Assembly (NCBI GenBank): GCA_015075165.1
Contig: JABTUY010000007.1
Coordinates: forward strand, 1-64,000
DNA from: Ideonella sp.
GTDB taxonomy: Bacteria > Pseudomonadota > Gammaproteobacteria > Burkholderiales > Burkholderiaceae_C
Reading direction: 5' to 3'
DNA: 64,000 nt
Shown here: in pieces, positions 43,898 to 56,418 of the stretch
Position numbering within the stretch: the stretch's first letter is position 1
How the letters are laid out: each line of letters begins with the position of its first letter
Translations under genes and position numbers: made by a program
Notes under the pieces: generated by a model
What the model saw: only the letters and a program-made list of their open reading frames with translations
The model's database searches: none
Told to the model about the DNA's origin: nothing

Positions 43898-46800
43898 ATG
43901 GGATCTCGCAACCTTCCGGCCCTTCTCGAAGACACGCCGAAGCGTCGACCGCTGTGCGCCAGCGTGCTCGCGGCACTGGCGCTGGGGACGGCGGGCGCAG
44001 CCATGGCCGGCCAGACGGATCTGTCATCGCTGCCGCTGATCACATCGGCGCCGCAGACCGTGCTGCCGAACCTGCTGTTCGTGCTAGACGACTCGGGAAG
44101 CATGGCGTGGACGCACATGCCCGACACCGTCGACAAGTTCGGGCGCGACGGATCGGGGAACAAGAAGTACGGCTACACCAGCTCGCAGTGCAACGGCGTC
44201 TACTACAACCCGAATCTCACCTATACGCCACCCAAGAACGTCGACAGTGCCGGCGTGGTCACCGACTACCCCAACTCGAACTTCAATGCGGCATGGGTCA
44301 ATGGCTACAACACCAGCGCCGGCACCGTCGACCTGGAGACCCAGTTCCGGGCCTGGACGCCCTCGACCACGCTCTACACGAACCTGGACTCCACCAGCGA
44401 CCCGGCGCAGGCGGCCTACTACTACACCTACACGGGCAGCCAGGACACGCTGGCCGAGAAGAACTATTTCGATTCCAGCACGACCTTCTACAAGGAGTGC
44501 GCCAGCAACGTCCTCAGCTCGCCGGGCAGCGGCGTGTTTACCTATGTCCAGGTCACCAGCACGTCGGGCCCCGGTGCTACCGACGAGCGGCAGAACTTCG
44601 CCAACTGGTACAGCTACTACCGCACGCGGATGCTGATGATGAAGACCGCGACGGGTCAGGCGTTCAGCGGTATTCAGAACAAGTACCGCGTCGGCTACAT
44701 GAGCATCAACGGCAATGCCGACCCTTCGTTCCTGAACATCGACAAGTTCGACCCGGCGCACAAGAGCACCTGGTTCAGCAGGTTGTATGGGGCGATACCA
44801 CAGAACTCGACGCCGCTGCGCACGGCGTTGTCCGACGCCGGGCGCATCTACGCCAACCAGATCTCCTCGGTGTACGGCGTGAACGTGGTCGACCCGGTTC
44901 AGTTCTCGTGCCAGAAGAACATCACGCTGCTGTCGACCGATGGCTACTGGAACGGGGGCAAGGGTGAGCAGCTCGACGGCTCGGCCATCGGCAACCAGGA
45001 CGCCTCGGAACCACGGCCGTTCAATGACGGCGGCACCGCGGCCGACGTCTATGAGACCACGATCGAGATCACCGCTGCAACCAAGTTCTCGCAGGTGACG
45101 AGCATCCTCGTCGACGGCAAGGAGCTCCTTTCTGGTATCGCGTCGACAACCGGGGGGGGGTGGGGCAGTCGCGCCCAGAAGCTAGCCAACAGCATCGCAG
45201 CGAAGATCAATGCATGCTCGAGTGCGATCGTGACCGATGGCGTGAGCCCCGATTGCGCTGTGGCCGGCTACAAGGCCACGGCGTCGGGCACCACGGTGAC
45301 CATCAAGGCGCCGGCCGGCCTGGGCGCGATCGCCTTCACCCCGGTGGTGTCGAAGACGGCGGACGTGACGCTGACCCCCCCGAGCCCGTTCGCGGGCTCG
45401 TCGCTGGCGACGGGCGGCACCAGCGAGACGCTGGCCGACGTGGCCCAGTACTACTACACCACCGATCTGCGCGACAAGACGCTGTGGGGCAATGAGCTGG
45501 GCGTGGCGATGGGCAGCCCGGCGGTGCAGAACGACGTGTCGCCGAACAACGTGCCGACCAGCGACGACGACGCGGCGACCTGGCAGCACATGAACACCTT
45601 CACGCTGGGGCTCGGTGTGCGCGGGCGGATGATCTACTCGCCGACCTACAAGTCCGATACCAGTGGCGACTACTACGCAGTCGCCCAGGGTTCCCCCGCG
45701 TCGTCGACGGTCTGCAGCTGGACATTCAACGAGGGCGGCTCGACCTGCACCTGGCCGACGCCCGGCAGCGACCTGCCCGAGAACATCGACGACCTGTGGC
45801 ACGCCGCCGTGAACGGCCGGGGCTTGTACTTCTCCGCGACCGACCCGGCCAGCCTGAGCGCCGGCCTGACGAGCGCGCTGCAGCAGATCAACGCGATGAC
45901 GAGCGACTCCGCCGCGGCGACCACCAGCAACCCGAACATCACCGCGAGCAACAACTACATCTACAGCTCGACGTTCCGCTCGGTGGACTGGACCGGTGAG
46001 CTCGAGCGCCGCCAGATCGACCCCAGCACCGGCGTGGTGGCCGCCAGCGCGGACTGGACGGCCGCGAGCCAGCTCGATGCCAACACGTCGCGGACGATCT
46101 ACACCTTCGACAGCTCGGCCGGCTCGAAGCTCAAACCATTCCTCTACGGTAGCCTGTCGGCCGCCGAGAAGACCTTCTTCACGAGCGCTTACATGAGCGG
46201 CGGCAGCGGCAACCCTGCGCTGACGCAGTTCTGTTCGTCCGGTGTGATGTGTGCCACAGCGGCTGCGCAGGCCGCTGCCGACGGCGGCAAGCTGGTCGAC
46301 TTCCTGCGCGGCGATCGCAGCCTGGAAGGCACGGCCGACGTCACCAGCAAGCCGTTCCGCTCCCGCGCGCACGTGCTGGGGGATATCGTCGACTCGGAGG
46401 CGGTCTACGTGAAGGAGGCGCTGTACGACTATGTCGACAGCGGCTACTCGGCCTTCAAGACCGGCTCGGTGGTCAGCAGCCGCACGCCGACGGTGTATGT
46501 GGGTGCGAACGACGGGATGCTGCACGCATTCAACGCCAACACCGGAGCCGAGCTCTGGGCCTATGTGCCGAGCATGCTGCTCCCCACGCTGTATCGGTTG
46601 GCCGACAAGTTCTACGCGTCGAATCACCAGATGTACGTGGATGGTTCGCCGACGGTAGGCGACGCGTACTTCGGCGGCGCTTGGCACACCGTGCTGGTGG
46701 GCGGGCTCAACGGCGGTGGCCGCGGCTACTACGCGCTCGACATCACCGACCCGGCCAGTCCGAAGGCGCTGTGGGAGTTTACACACGCCAACCTCGGCTA

Positions 46801-47866
46801 CTCGTTCGGCCGGCCCGAGATCACCAAGCTGGCCAATGGCACCTGGGTGGCGATCTTCTCGTCGGGCTACAACAACGTCAGCCCGGGCGATGGCAAGGGC
46901 TACCTGTACGTAGTGAATCTGGCAACAGGCGCGCTGGTCAGCGCGATCGGCACCGGCGTTGGCAGCGACACGGGCACCGTTGCCGGCGTGTGCGCCACGG
47001 CACCCTGCCCCAGCGGGCTCGGGCCGATCCGCGCGTGGGTGGACAACACCCGCTACGACAACACGACGACCAAGGTGTATGGCGGTGACTTGTACGGCAA
47101 CGTGTGGCGGTTCGACGTCAACGACACCATCGGGCCCAGCGGCCGCGAGGCGCAGAACATCGCAACGCTGTATGGTCCGGCGGGTCTGGTGCAGTCGATC
47201 ACGGGTCGCCCCGAACTGGGCAAAGTGGCAGGCTCCCCGGTGGTCTATGTCGGCACCGGCCGCTACCTGGGCGGCAGCGATCTGAACACGTCGGATGTGC
47301 AGTCGATCTATGCCATCAAGGACAACGGCGCCTCGCCGGGCGCGAGTTCGATCTACGGCAACCCACGCAGCGATGTCGGCGCCACCGGCTTCGTACAGCA
47401 GACGCTGACGACCAGCACCTGTCCGGCCGGGTCGCAATTCTGCGCGGAGGGCACGTCGATCCGCACCGGAACGTCGAACGCGGTCAATTTCGGCACTCAG
47501 AAGGGCTGGTTCGTCGATCTGCCCGGAACGCGCGAACGCGCGACGACCGATCCGCAGCTGGCGCTCGGCACGCTGGCGGTGACAACCAACTTGTTGAACC
47601 CGAGCGCCTGCGCCGTTGGCGGCCAGAGCTATGCCAACTTCTTCGACTACAAGTCCGGCGCGCCGGTGGTGGGTGCTGGCGGCATGGTCAGTTCGTTCCT
47701 GGGCGATGCGCTGGCCACGCGACCCGTGCAGTTGAAGTTCACCGACGGCAAGGTGCGCAGCCTGGTGCGGATGTCCAACAACACCTGGCAGACGCCGCAG
47801 TCACCGATCGGCAGCAACCCACTGGGATCGCGTCGCACTTCCTGGCGCGAGCTGATCGTCAACTGA
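43898..47866 (+). CDS. pilY1: Type IV pilus tip adhesin PilY1
   Basis: 1322 residues. Signal peptide with cleavage near AAMAGQ (about 38). The N-terminal half is von Willebrand A-like, with a MIDAS motif in FVLDDSGSMAW (about 61-71). The C-terminal half is the PilY1 beta-propeller, with YVGANDGMLHAFNANTGAELWAYVPS, LYRLADKFYASNHQMYVDGSP, GGDLYGNVWRFDVN and YVGTGRYLGGSD. It sits at the pilus tip, mediates adhesion and surface sensing and supports pilus extension. ATG 43898 is chosen over one 11 codons upstream because a GAGG lies seven bases before it. A run of nine G encodes Gly419-Gly421. A 48-base gap separates it from pilX. Confidence 0.95.
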   Translation: MGSRNLPALLEDTPKRRPLCASVLAALALGTAGAAMAGQTDLSSLPLITSAPQTVLPNLLFVLDDSGSMAWTHMPDTVDKFGRDGSGNKKYGYTSSQCNGVYYNPNLTYTPPKNVDSAGVVTDYPNSNFNAAWVNGYNTSAGTVDLETQFRAWTPSTTLYTNLDSTSDPAQAAYYYTYTGSQDTLAEKNYFDSSTTFYKECASNVLSSPGSGVFTYVQVTSTSGPGATDERQNFANWYSYYRTRMLMMKTATGQAFSGIQNKYRVGYMSINGNADPSFLNIDKFDPAHKSTWFSRLYGAIPQNSTPLRTALSDAGRIYANQISSVYGVNVVDPVQFSCQKNITLLSTDGYWNGGKGEQLDGSAIGNQDASEPRPFNDGGTAADVYETTIEITAATKFSQVTSILVDGKELLSGIASTTGGGWGSRAQKLANSIAAKINACSSAIVTDGVSPDCAVAGYKATASGTTVTIKAPAGLGAIAFTPVVSKTADVTLTPPSPFAGSSLATGGTSETLADVAQYYYTTDLRDKTLWGNELGVAMGSPAVQNDVSPNNVPTSDDDAATWQHMNTFTLGLGVRGRMIYSPTYKSDTSGDYYAVAQGSPASSTVCSWTFNEGGSTCTWPTPGSDLPENIDDLWHAAVNGRGLYFSATDPASLSAGLTSALQQINAMTSDSAAATTSNPNITASNNYIYSSTFRSVDWTGELERRQIDPSTGVVAASADWTAASQLDANTSRTIYTFDSSAGSKLKPFLYGSLSAAEKTFFTSAYMSGGSGNPALTQFCSSGVMCATAAAQAAADGGKLVDFLRGDRSLEGTADVTSKPFRSRAHVLGDIVDSEAVYVKEALYDYVDSGYSAFKTGSVVSSRTPTVYVGANDGMLHAFNANTGAELWAYVPSMLLPTLYRLADKFYASNHQMYVDGSPTVGDAYFGGAWHTVLVGGLNGGGRGYYALDITDPASPKALWEFTHANLGYSFGRPEITKLANGTWVAIFSSGYNNVSPGDGKGYLYVVNLATGALVSAIGTGVGSDTGTVAGVCATAPCPSGLGPIRAWVDNTRYDNTTTKVYGGDLYGNVWRFDVNDTIGPSGREAQNIATLYGPAGLVQSITGRPELGKVAGSPVVYVGTGRYLGGSDLNTSDVQSIYAIKDNGASPGASSIYGNPRSDVGATGFVQQTLTTSTCPAGSQFCAEGTSIRTGTSNAVNFGTQKGWFVDLPGTRERATTDPQLALGTLAVTTNLLNPSACAVGGQSYANFFDYKSGAPVVGAGGMVSSFLGDALATRPVQLKFTDGKVRSLVRMSNNTWQTPQSPIGSNPLGSRRTSWRELIVN
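45152..45160 (+). repeat. G9 homopolymer inside pilY1
   Basis: Nine consecutive G, followed by TGGGG, encode Gly-Gly-Gly-Trp-Gly at residues 419-423 of PilY1. It is by far the longest G run in a coding part of this window. Slippage by one base would shift the frame and truncate the adhesin before the propeller domain. Confidence 0.9.
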
Positions 47867-47959
47867 CGGCACAAGCTCCCTTCTCACCCTTTCCGCCCCT
47901 GCCCGGCCCCGCCCGGCACGGGCGATTTCATTGGTGCCGGGCAACCGTATCATCGCCGC

Positions 47960-49060
47960 GTGACCCCCGCGCAGATCATCGTCCTCGCCACGCCGGTGTT
48001 CCTGCTGGCGATCGCCATCGAGTTCGCGGTCGGCTGGCTTCGCGGCCGCAACACCTACCGCACGCACGATGCGCTGGCCAGCATCGGCCTGGGCATGATG
48101 AGCCAGCTCGCGGGCCTGTTCACCAAGCTGCTGACGGTGGGGCTGTACACCGCGGTGGTCGAGCACGTGGCGCTGTGGCGGCTGCCGGTGGATTCGATCG
48201 CGGTGTGGCTCGGTGCACTGCTGGCCTACGACTTCTGCTACTACTGGCTGCACCGCGCCGGGCATCGCGTGGGGATCTTGTGGGCGGCGCATGTGGTGCA
48301 CCACCAGAGCGAGGACTACAACCTCTCCACTGCGCTGCGCCAGACGTCGAGCGGCGCGCTGTTCGGATGGTTGTTCTACCTGCCGCTGGCGGTGGCCGGC
48401 GTGCCACCGCTGGTGTTCGGCACGGTGGCGCTGATCGATTTGCTCTACCAGTTCTGGGTGCACACCCAGCAGGTGGGCAGGCTCGGCTGGTTCGACCGCT
48501 GGTTCTGCTCGCCGTCGAACCACCGCGTGCACCACGCGGTGAACGACCGCTATGTCGACCGCAACTACGGCGGCATCCTGATCGTGTGGGACCGCCTGTT
48601 CGGCAGCTTCGAAGAAGAGCGCGACGACGAGCCCTGCGTCTACGGCACGCGCGCGCTGCTGCGCAGCTTCAACCCGCTGTGGGCCAACCTCGAGGTGTAT
48701 GCCGCGCTGGCGCGCGATGCCTGGCACGCGCGCTCGTGGTCGGACAAGCTGCGCATCTGGCTGATGCCGCCGGGCTGGCGGCCGGCCGACGTGGCCGCGC
48801 GGTTTCCGAAGCCGCCGTTCCGGCTCGAAGCGGTGCAGCGCTTCGACCCGCCGATGTCGCGCGGCGCGCAGGCGCTGGCCGTTGCGTTGTTCGTGCTGCT
48901 GCTGTTGCTGGCGTGCGCGCTGCTGTGGAACGCGCACCGCTGGTCGGCGCCGGTGCTGCTGGCGGGCTCGGCGCTGGCGGTGATGGGGCTGTGGGCGATC
49001 GGCCGGCTCGGCGAAGGAGGTAGCGTGCGCGCGGTGCAGCCGGCGGCTTCGGCCGGTTGA
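47960..49060 (+). CDS. Sterol desaturase / fatty acid hydroxylase superfamily membrane protein
   Basis: 366 residues from a GTG start. About five membrane helices enclose the di-iron histidine clusters: YYWLHRAGHRVG (HxxxH, about 96-107), AAHVVHHQSEDYN (HxxHH) and CSPSNHRVHHAVNDRYVDRNYGG (HxxHH with the conserved NYGG). Two further hydrophobic segments end the protein. Bacterial members hydroxylate or desaturate lipids, including hopanoids, carotenoids and fatty acids; the substrate is unknown. It stands alone between pilY1 and the convergent ruvB. Confidence 0.9.
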   Translation: MTPAQIIVLATPVFLLAIAIEFAVGWLRGRNTYRTHDALASIGLGMMSQLAGLFTKLLTVGLYTAVVEHVALWRLPVDSIAVWLGALLAYDFCYYWLHRAGHRVGILWAAHVVHHQSEDYNLSTALRQTSSGALFGWLFYLPLAVAGVPPLVFGTVALIDLLYQFWVHTQQVGRLGWFDRWFCSPSNHRVHHAVNDRYVDRNYGGILIVWDRLFGSFEEERDDEPCVYGTRALLRSFNPLWANLEVYAALARDAWHARSWSDKLRIWLMPPGWRPADVAARFPKPPFRLEAVQRFDPPMSRGAQALAVALFVLLLLLACALLWNAHRWSAPVLLAGSALAVMGLWAIGRLGEGGSVRAVQPAASAG

Positions 49061-49088
49061 GCGTCAGCTGAGCGCCGGCGCTGCCGCG

Positions 49089-50150
<1,062 letters not shown>

Positions 50151-50278
50151 GCGGCGGATTGTCTCTAACCTCGCGACCTGCACTGCACATGGCGGCGCAC
50201 ACGATGTCCGAGTGGGCGCAGCCGAGCAGCCGTCGCGGATCCGGCTCTGCCGGGCCGCTGACGGGCCTTGCAGGCCGC

Positions 50279-50380
50279 ATGGTCGCGAGACGCGACCATT
50301 CCTCGGCCCGTCCAAGCCGACGCAGGTCGGCTTGGAGCCGCGGGCCTCGGCCCCCTGGAGGGGGAGGCGCCGAAGGCGCA
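50279..50380. repeat. Hairpin-rich repeat element in the ruvA-ruvB spacer
   Basis: Three inverted repeats stand in a row: ATGGTCGCG/CGCGACCAT (50279-50287 with 50291-50299), TCCAAGCCGAC/GTCGGCTTGGA (50311-50321 with 50326-50336, exact, four-base loop) and GCGCC/GGCGC (50367-50371 with 50375-50379). The style (CCGACGCAGGTCGG, GGCCTCGGCCCC, GCGCCGAAGGCGC) recalls dispersed intergenic repeats of Rubrivivax-Leptothrix genomes. It splits the ruvA-ruvB operon. Confidence 0.6.
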
Positions 50381-50391
50381 TCGGGGGTGGG

Positions 50392-50964
50392 TCATCTCGA
50401 CAGCGCGCGCAGCGCGAGCTTGATGCCGTCGGCCACCGCCACGTCGGGCGGTAGGCTCTTCAATGCCGCGCTGGCTTCGCGCTCGTTGTAGCCGAGCGCG
50501 AGCAGCGCCTGCACGATGTCGGCCTGCACATCGCCGGCGGCGACCGCGGCGCCGCCGAGGTCGGGCGCGAGCTTGTCCTTCAGTTCGAGCAGCAGCCGCT
50601 CGGCGGTTTTCTTGCCGATGCCCGGCACCTTGGTCAGCCGCGCGCCGTCCTGCCGCGACACCGCCTGCGCCAGCTCGGTCACCGACAGGCCCGACAGGAT
50701 CGCCAGTGCGGTGCGCGGCCCGATGCCCGCGATGCGGATCAGCAGGCGGAACGTGCTGCGTTCGGCGGCGCTGGCAAAGCCGTAGAGCAGATGCGCATCC
50801 TCGCGCACCACCAGATGCGTCAGCAGCGTCACGCGTTCGCCGAGCGCCGGCAGGTTGTAGAACGTGCTCATCGGCACGTCGAGCTCGTAGCCGACGCCGC
50901 CGACGTCGAGCAGCACCTGCGGCGGCGCCTTCTCCGCGAGCGTGCCGGTGAGCCGTCCGATCAT
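50392..50964 (-). CDS. ruvA: Holliday junction DNA helicase subunit RuvA
   Basis: Tetramer that binds four-way junctions and loads RuvB. 190 residues. The OB domain starts [31 protein letters not shown]; two helix-hairpin-helix motifs are [19 protein letters not shown] and [19 protein letters not shown]; the C-terminal RuvB-binding domain is [18 protein letters not shown]. Upstream of ruvB on the same strand. Confidence 0.98.
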   Translation of the reverse strand: MIGRLTGTLAEKAPPQVLLDVGGVGYELDVPMSTFYNLPALGERVTLLTHLVVREDAHLLYGFASAAERSTFRLLIRIAGIGPRTALAILSGLSVTELAQAVSRQDGARLTKVPGIGKKTAERLLLELKDKLAPDLGGAAVAAGDVQADIVQALLALGYNEREASAALKSLPPDVAVADGIKLALRALSR

Positions 50965-51026
50965 GGACGGCGATTATCGCCGCGGCGTGTGCGTGGCCCG
51001 TCGCCGCGCAGCGACTGACGCGCGCG

Positions 51027-51680
51027 TCAGCGCGAGCGACCGAACAGCCCGAGCCGCTGCGCTTCCAGTGCCGCCTCGGCGCGCGAGCTGACGTTGAGCT
51101 TGCGGTAGATCTGCTTCACGTAGTCGGCGATCGTGTGGCGGCTCAGGCCGAGCTGCACGCCGATCTCGGGCAAGGTGAAGCCCTTGGCCACACGCAGCAG
51201 CACCTCGCTCTCGCGCTCGGTGAGCTGCACGTGCGGCAGCGCGTTGGCCTGCGGCTTGGCCTGCGCCGCGAAATAGGCGATCACCTTGCGCGCGATCGAC
51301 GGCGACAGCGGCGGCTCGCCCTGGCTGATGCGCTGCAGCTGCTCGGTGATCAGCTCGCGCGACTGCTCCTTCAGGATGTAGCCGTAGGCGCCGGCCTGCA
51401 GCGCGGGGAACAGATGGTCGTCGTCGTCGTGGATCGTGACGATCACCGACTGTGCGTCGGGCTGCGCCTCGCGCAGCGCCGACACCACGTCGACGCCGGA
51501 GCCGTCGGGCAGGCCGAGGTCGATCAGCGCGAGGTCGAACTTCTGCGCCGACACCTGCGCCAGCGCGTCGTGCACGCGCGCGCATTCGACGATCTGCGCG
51601 GCTGGGAACACCTGCGTCACCAGCGCCTTCAGCCACGAGCGGATCTCGGGCAGGTCTTCGAGCAGCAGGATGTTCTTCAC
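51027..51680 (-). CDS. LuxR-family response regulator
   Basis: 217 residues from GTG 51680. Receiver domain with the acidic pair in LLLEDL (about 8-9) and the phosphorylated aspartate in LALIDLGLPDGSG (Asp54), Thr/Lys switch in VIVTIHDDDD and YILKEQ. The NarL/LuxR helix-turn-helix is LTERESEVLLRVAKGFTLPE with SRHTIADYVKQIYRKL. The histidine kinase gene lies 44 bases upstream on the same strand, so they form a two-component pair. Confidence 0.95.
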   Translation of the reverse strand: MKNILLLEDLPEIRSWLKALVTQVFPAAQIVECARVHDALAQVSAQKFDLALIDLGLPDGSGVDVVSALREAQPDAQSVIVTIHDDDDHLFPALQAGAYGYILKEQSRELITEQLQRISQGEPPLSPSIARKVIAYFAAQAKPQANALPHVQLTERESEVLLRVAKGFTLPEIGVQLGLSRHTIADYVKQIYRKLNVSSRAEAALEAQRLGLFGRSR

Positions 51681-51724
51681 GGCGCGCCCTCCGCATCGGG
51701 GTAGTGCCGCATCGTAACAGCGGG

Positions 51725-53638
51725 TCAGACCGGCGTGAGGTGCCGGTCGAGCGGGATCGTGAGGCGGATCACGGTGCCGTAGCCCGGGCCCGATTCGACC
51801 AGACACTGCCCGTGCAATTGTTTGGCCCGGTGCTTCATGCTGGCCATGCCGTGGCCGCGGTCGAGCTTGCCGTCGAGCTCCATCGGGATGCCCTTGCCGT
51901 TGTCCTGGATCACGAGCTGGAAGTCGCCTTCGGCGATGTGGCAGCGCACCGAGCAGCGTGACGCGCCGCTGTGCTTGAGGATGTTGCTCACCGCCTCGCG
52001 CAGCACGCGCGTGGTCTGCACGAAGGCGCGTGCCGACAGCCGCTGCGGCACCTCTTCGTCGGCCGGCGCGTGCCAGGCGCCGTCGACGCCGGCCTGCTGC
52101 AGCCGCGAGACGAACTCGGCGCGCCAGTCGGCCAGCGCATTGACCAGCGGCACCGGCTTGCCGGTGAGGCCGCGCACCGACAGCCGCATCTCTTCGAGCG
52201 CCTCGCGCGCCAGCGTCGAGATGCGCTCGTTGTCGCTGGTGTGCACGATCGTCAGCAGCTTGGCGCCGAGGTCGTCGTGCAGGTCGGCCGCGATGCGCTT
52301 GCGCTCCTGTTGCGTCACCTGCTCGACCTTCAGGTCGGCCAGCTGCGTGAAGTTGCGCTCGATCTGCTGTGATGCCTCGTGCACGCGGCGCTCGAGTTCG
52401 GCGCGGTCGTGCTGCGCATCCTGCAGCTGGCGACCGTACTGCTGCACCATGCGCAGGCCCAGACCGACGAACATCAGCGGCGGAATGATCTGTGCCGCGC
52501 CGATCACGCGGATGTCGACGCCGAACTGCTGCGCGCCGAACTCCACCAGTGCCGCCACCGCCATCAGCGCGCCGAGCGTGGCCAGCGGCCAGAACAGGCC
52601 GCGCCGCGAATGCCACAGCCGGTTCAGGCAGAACAGCGCCGCGGTGCCCACCTCGATGGCCAGCACCACGTACCAGAACGTGGCCATTGCGTGCAGGTGC
52701 TGCGGGCCCGCCAGCATCAGCGTGAGTGGCATCACGGCGCACTGCGCGGGCAGGGCCAGGTCGATCCAGCGCCGGCGCTCGCCGCCGTAGCGCAACAGGA
52801 ACTGCACCGCTGCCAGCGTCACGAACGACGCCAGGATTGCCAACAGGAACTCCGAGCTCGCGTTGGGCCACGGCATGTCCGACACCCACTGGCGTGACAG
52901 CACCAGCGCCCAGCCGATCAGCATCGCGCCGTAGTAGGCGAGAAAGCTCTGCGCTTGGTTGAGCCAACCCATCGAGAAGATCAGTGCGCCCACCAGCAGC
53001 AGGCTGCCGCTGATGACCTCGGGCAGGCGAATGGCCACCAGCGTGCGCCAGGCGTGCTTGTCGGCCAGCGCCGCATAGGGGCCGACCTCCACCACCGAGA
53101 GACCGCCGGCACGCTGGCGCGATGCCACTTCACGCAGCGGGAAGCCCATCACCTTCAGATCGAGCACGTTGTTGCGCGGCTGCATCCACGCGACCGGCAG
53201 CGCCACCAGCTGCGGACGCTGGCAGTTGCGCGACACCGGCTCGGTCAGACGCCCCGACAGGTGCACCAGCTTGCCGTTGAGCCGCACCGCCAGCGCACTG
53301 CAAGCGCGCTCGATGTACAGCGCCAGCAGCTCGCCGCTGGCGCGCACGGCTTCGGCGTCGAAGCTCATGCGGTACCACACCGGGCCACCCTGGTCGGGAC
53401 GCGACAAGGCCCAATCGTCGGGCAGTTCGACCGGGCGCACCTGCGGCAATTCGGGAAAGTATTCGGTGTCGGCGGCCACCGCCTGGGCGTGCGTGAAGCG
53501 CAGCGTCTGCGCGCCCGCGGTGATGGCGGCCGCCAGCGCGAGCACGCCGACGATCGACGCGACGGTGTGATGCCACAGCCGGCCGGCCGCCGATCGGGGC
53601 GGCGGGGTTCGGCGTGTGCGTGACAGGACGAAACTCAT
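51725..53638 (-). CDS. Sensor histidine kinase with 7TMR-DISM-type sensory region
   Basis: 637 residues. An N-terminal hydrophobic segment (about 24-44) is followed by a periplasmic domain of about 160 residues with [20 protein letters not shown] and [19 protein letters not shown], then about seven membrane helices (200-400, [20 protein letters not shown] onward), the layout of 7TMR-DISM receptors. The cytoplasmic part is a HisKA_3 kinase: [19 protein letters not shown] carries the phosphorylated His, [16 protein letters not shown] is the N box and [11 protein letters not shown] the G1 box. It probably senses a periplasmic ligand and signals to the LuxR-type regulator downstream. Start at 53638; divergent from phoH. 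Confidence 0.93.
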   Translation of the reverse strand: MSFVLSRTRRTPPPRSAAGRLWHHTVASIVGVLALAAAITAGAQTLRFTHAQAVAADTEYFPELPQVRPVELPDDWALSRPDQGGPVWYRMSFDAEAVRASGELLALYIERACSALAVRLNGKLVHLSGRLTEPVSRNCQRPQLVALPVAWMQPRNNVLDLKVMGFPLREVASRQRAGGLSVVEVGPYAALADKHAWRTLVAIRLPEVISGSLLLVGALIFSMGWLNQAQSFLAYYGAMLIGWALVLSRQWVSDMPWPNASSEFLLAILASFVTLAAVQFLLRYGGERRRWIDLALPAQCAVMPLTLMLAGPQHLHAMATFWYVVLAIEVGTAALFCLNRLWHSRRGLFWPLATLGALMAVAALVEFGAQQFGVDIRVIGAAQIIPPLMFVGLGLRMVQQYGRQLQDAQHDRAELERRVHEASQQIERNFTQLADLKVEQVTQQERKRIAADLHDDLGAKLLTIVHTSDNERISTLAREALEEMRLSVRGLTGKPVPLVNALADWRAEFVSRLQQAGVDGAWHAPADEEVPQRLSARAFVQTTRVLREAVSNILKHSGASRCSVRCHIAEGDFQLVIQDNGKGIPMELDGKLDRGHGMASMKHRAKQLHGQCLVESGPGYGTVIRLTIPLDRHLTPV

Positions 53639-53816
53639 CTCGGGGTGGGCCGGCGCCGCGAAGGCCGCCGTGACGGCGGCGCACGCTGCAACGGGTGCGA
53701 GGCTTCGCGGCGGACGATTGTGCAGCAAGCGTCGGCTGGCGCCCACCGTGGCAGCGCCGCGGTCGGTGTGGCGCGCCGTTGGCGTGAAAATGGCGCGCTT
53801 CGGACGCCACCATTCG

Positions 53817-54803
53817 ATGATTCTTCGCCACGAGTTCGCACCGCTGGACAACCGTCGCCTGGCCCGCTTGTGCGGCCCCACCGACGCACACCTGCGCAGC
53901 ATCGAAGGTGCGCTCGACGTGCGCATCGGGCGGCGACAGGCGGTGTTTCGCATCGAGGGCGCAAAGGCGCGCGTCGAGCGCGCGCGCGCGGTGCTGTGCG
54001 CGCTGTACGAGGGCAGCCACCAGATGCTCGACGCGCAAGCGGTGATGCTGGCGCTGGCCGCCGCGGTCGATCCGGCTGCGCCGGTCGCCGGCGATGGGGG
54101 CGGCGAAGGCGAAGCGGGCTCATCGCCCGTGCTGCACACGCGTCGCGCCGACCTGGCGGGCCGCACGCCGAACCAAGTGCAGTACCTGCGACACATCCTG
54201 GCGCACGACCTCACGTTCGGCATCGGGCCGGCCGGCACCGGCAAGACGTTTCTCGCGGTGGCGTGCGCGGTCGACGCGCTCGAGCGCAGCCAGGTGCAAC
54301 GCATCGTGCTGACGCGGCCGGCGGTGGAAGCCGGCGAACGGTTGGGCTTCCTGCCCGGTGACCTGGCGCAGAAGGTCGACCCCTACCTGCGCCCGCTGTA
54401 CGACGCGCTGTACGACCTGATGGGCCTCGAGCGCGTGACCAAGGCGTTCGAGCGCGGCCACCTCGAGATCGCGCCGCTGGCGTTCATGCGCGGCCGCACG
54501 CTGAACCATGCGTTCGTGATCCTCGACGAGGCGCAGAACACCACCGCCGAGCAGATGAAGATGTTCCTCACGCGCATCGGCTTCGGCGCCAAGGCGGTGG
54601 TCACCGGCGATGTCAGCCAGATCGACCTGCCGCGCGGCGCGGCCAGCGGGCTGCTCGACGCCGAGGCGGTGCTGCGTGGAGTGCCCGGCGTGGCGTTCAC
54701 GCGCTTCACCGCGGCCGACGTGGTGCGCCATCCGCTGGTGGCGCGCATCGTCGATGCCTACGATGCGCGCACCGCAGCGCAACGCCCAGATGGCCAGCGC
54801 TGA
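53817..54803 (+). CDS. ybeZ: PhoH family ATPase (PhoH-like, YbeZ type)
   Basis: 328 residues. ATG 53817 gives the betaproteobacterial start [23 protein letters not shown]; an in-frame ATG nine codons upstream is less likely. The KH-like N-terminal domain is followed by the P-loop [15 protein letters not shown] (about 138-152) and Walker [21 protein letters not shown]. YbeZ works with YbeY in rRNA maturation and quality control; ybeY follows with a 14-base overlap. Confidence 0.95.
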   Translation: MILRHEFAPLDNRRLARLCGPTDAHLRSIEGALDVRIGRRQAVFRIEGAKARVERARAVLCALYEGSHQMLDAQAVMLALAAAVDPAAPVAGDGGGEGEAGSSPVLHTRRADLAGRTPNQVQYLRHILAHDLTFGIGPAGTGKTFLAVACAVDALERSQVQRIVLTRPAVEAGERLGFLPGDLAQKVDPYLRPLYDALYDLMGLERVTKAFERGHLEIAPLAFMRGRTLNHAFVILDEAQNTTAEQMKMFLTRIGFGAKAVVTGDVSQIDLPRGAASGLLDAEAVLRGVPGVAFTRFTAADVVRHPLVARIVDAYDARTAAQRPDGQR

Positions 54804-55290
54804 CGCGCCGCGGTCGCGCCGGAGGCTGCCGTCGCAGCCTCCGTTGCCGCCCGCTGCGCTGAAGCTGTCGCTGCAGTTCGCCGATGCATCGCACCGCTCG
54901 CTGCTGCCGCGCCACCGCGTGCTGCGCTGGCTGCGCGCGGGCCTGTCGGCGCCGGCGGAACTGACCGTGCGCATCGTCGGCACCGACGAGGGCCGCGAGC
55001 TGAACCGGCGCTTTCGCGGTAAGGACCACGCAACCAACGTGCTCACCTTCGGCTACGCGCGCGAGCCGGTCGTGGTGGCCGATCTCGTGCTGGCCGCGCC
55101 GGTGGTCGAGCGCGAGGCGCGCGAGCAGGGCATCGAGCTCGCAGCGCACTACGCGCACCTGCTCGTGCACGGAGCGCTGCACGCGCAGGGCTTCGACCAC
55201 GAACGCGCGCGCGACGCGCGGGTGATGCAGGCGCGCGAGACCGCGGTGCTGGCGACGCTGGGCTTCGCCGATCCTTACGGCGGCGCGTAA
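54790..55290 (+). CDS. ybeY: Endoribonuclease YbeY
   Basis: Metal-dependent RNase for 16S rRNA 3' maturation and ribosome quality control. 166 residues. The zinc motif HxxxHxxxxxH is seen in [17 protein letters not shown] (about 116-132), and the family signature [18 protein letters not shown] precedes it. The start ATG 54790 overlaps the phoH stop by 14 bases, a normal coupling for this pair. The N-terminus has an unusually proline- and arginine-rich stretch of about 20 residues. Confidence 0.95.
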   Translation: MASADAPRSRRRLPSQPPLPPAALKLSLQFADASHRSLLPRHRVLRWLRAGLSAPAELTVRIVGTDEGRELNRRFRGKDHATNVLTFGYAREPVVVADLVLAAPVVEREAREQGIELAAHYAHLLVHGALHAQGFDHERARDARVMQARETAVLATLGFADPYGGA

Positions 55291-55324
55291 GGTCTGCGGC
55301 CGGCGGGCCCGGGGCGCGCCGGCG

Positions 55325-56374
<1,050 letters not shown>

Positions 56375-56406
56375 TTACGCGTAGTCACACTGGGCAATCC
56401 CTCTGC

Positions 56407-56412
56407 TACGAT
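56407..56412 (+). promoter_or_regulatory. Putative -10 element for the small RNA
   Basis: TACGAT sits seven bases before the predicted start of the structured RNA. The -35 region (GTCACA at 56384-56389, 17-base spacer) is a weak match. Confidence 0.4.
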
Positions 56413-56418
56413 CGCCTG

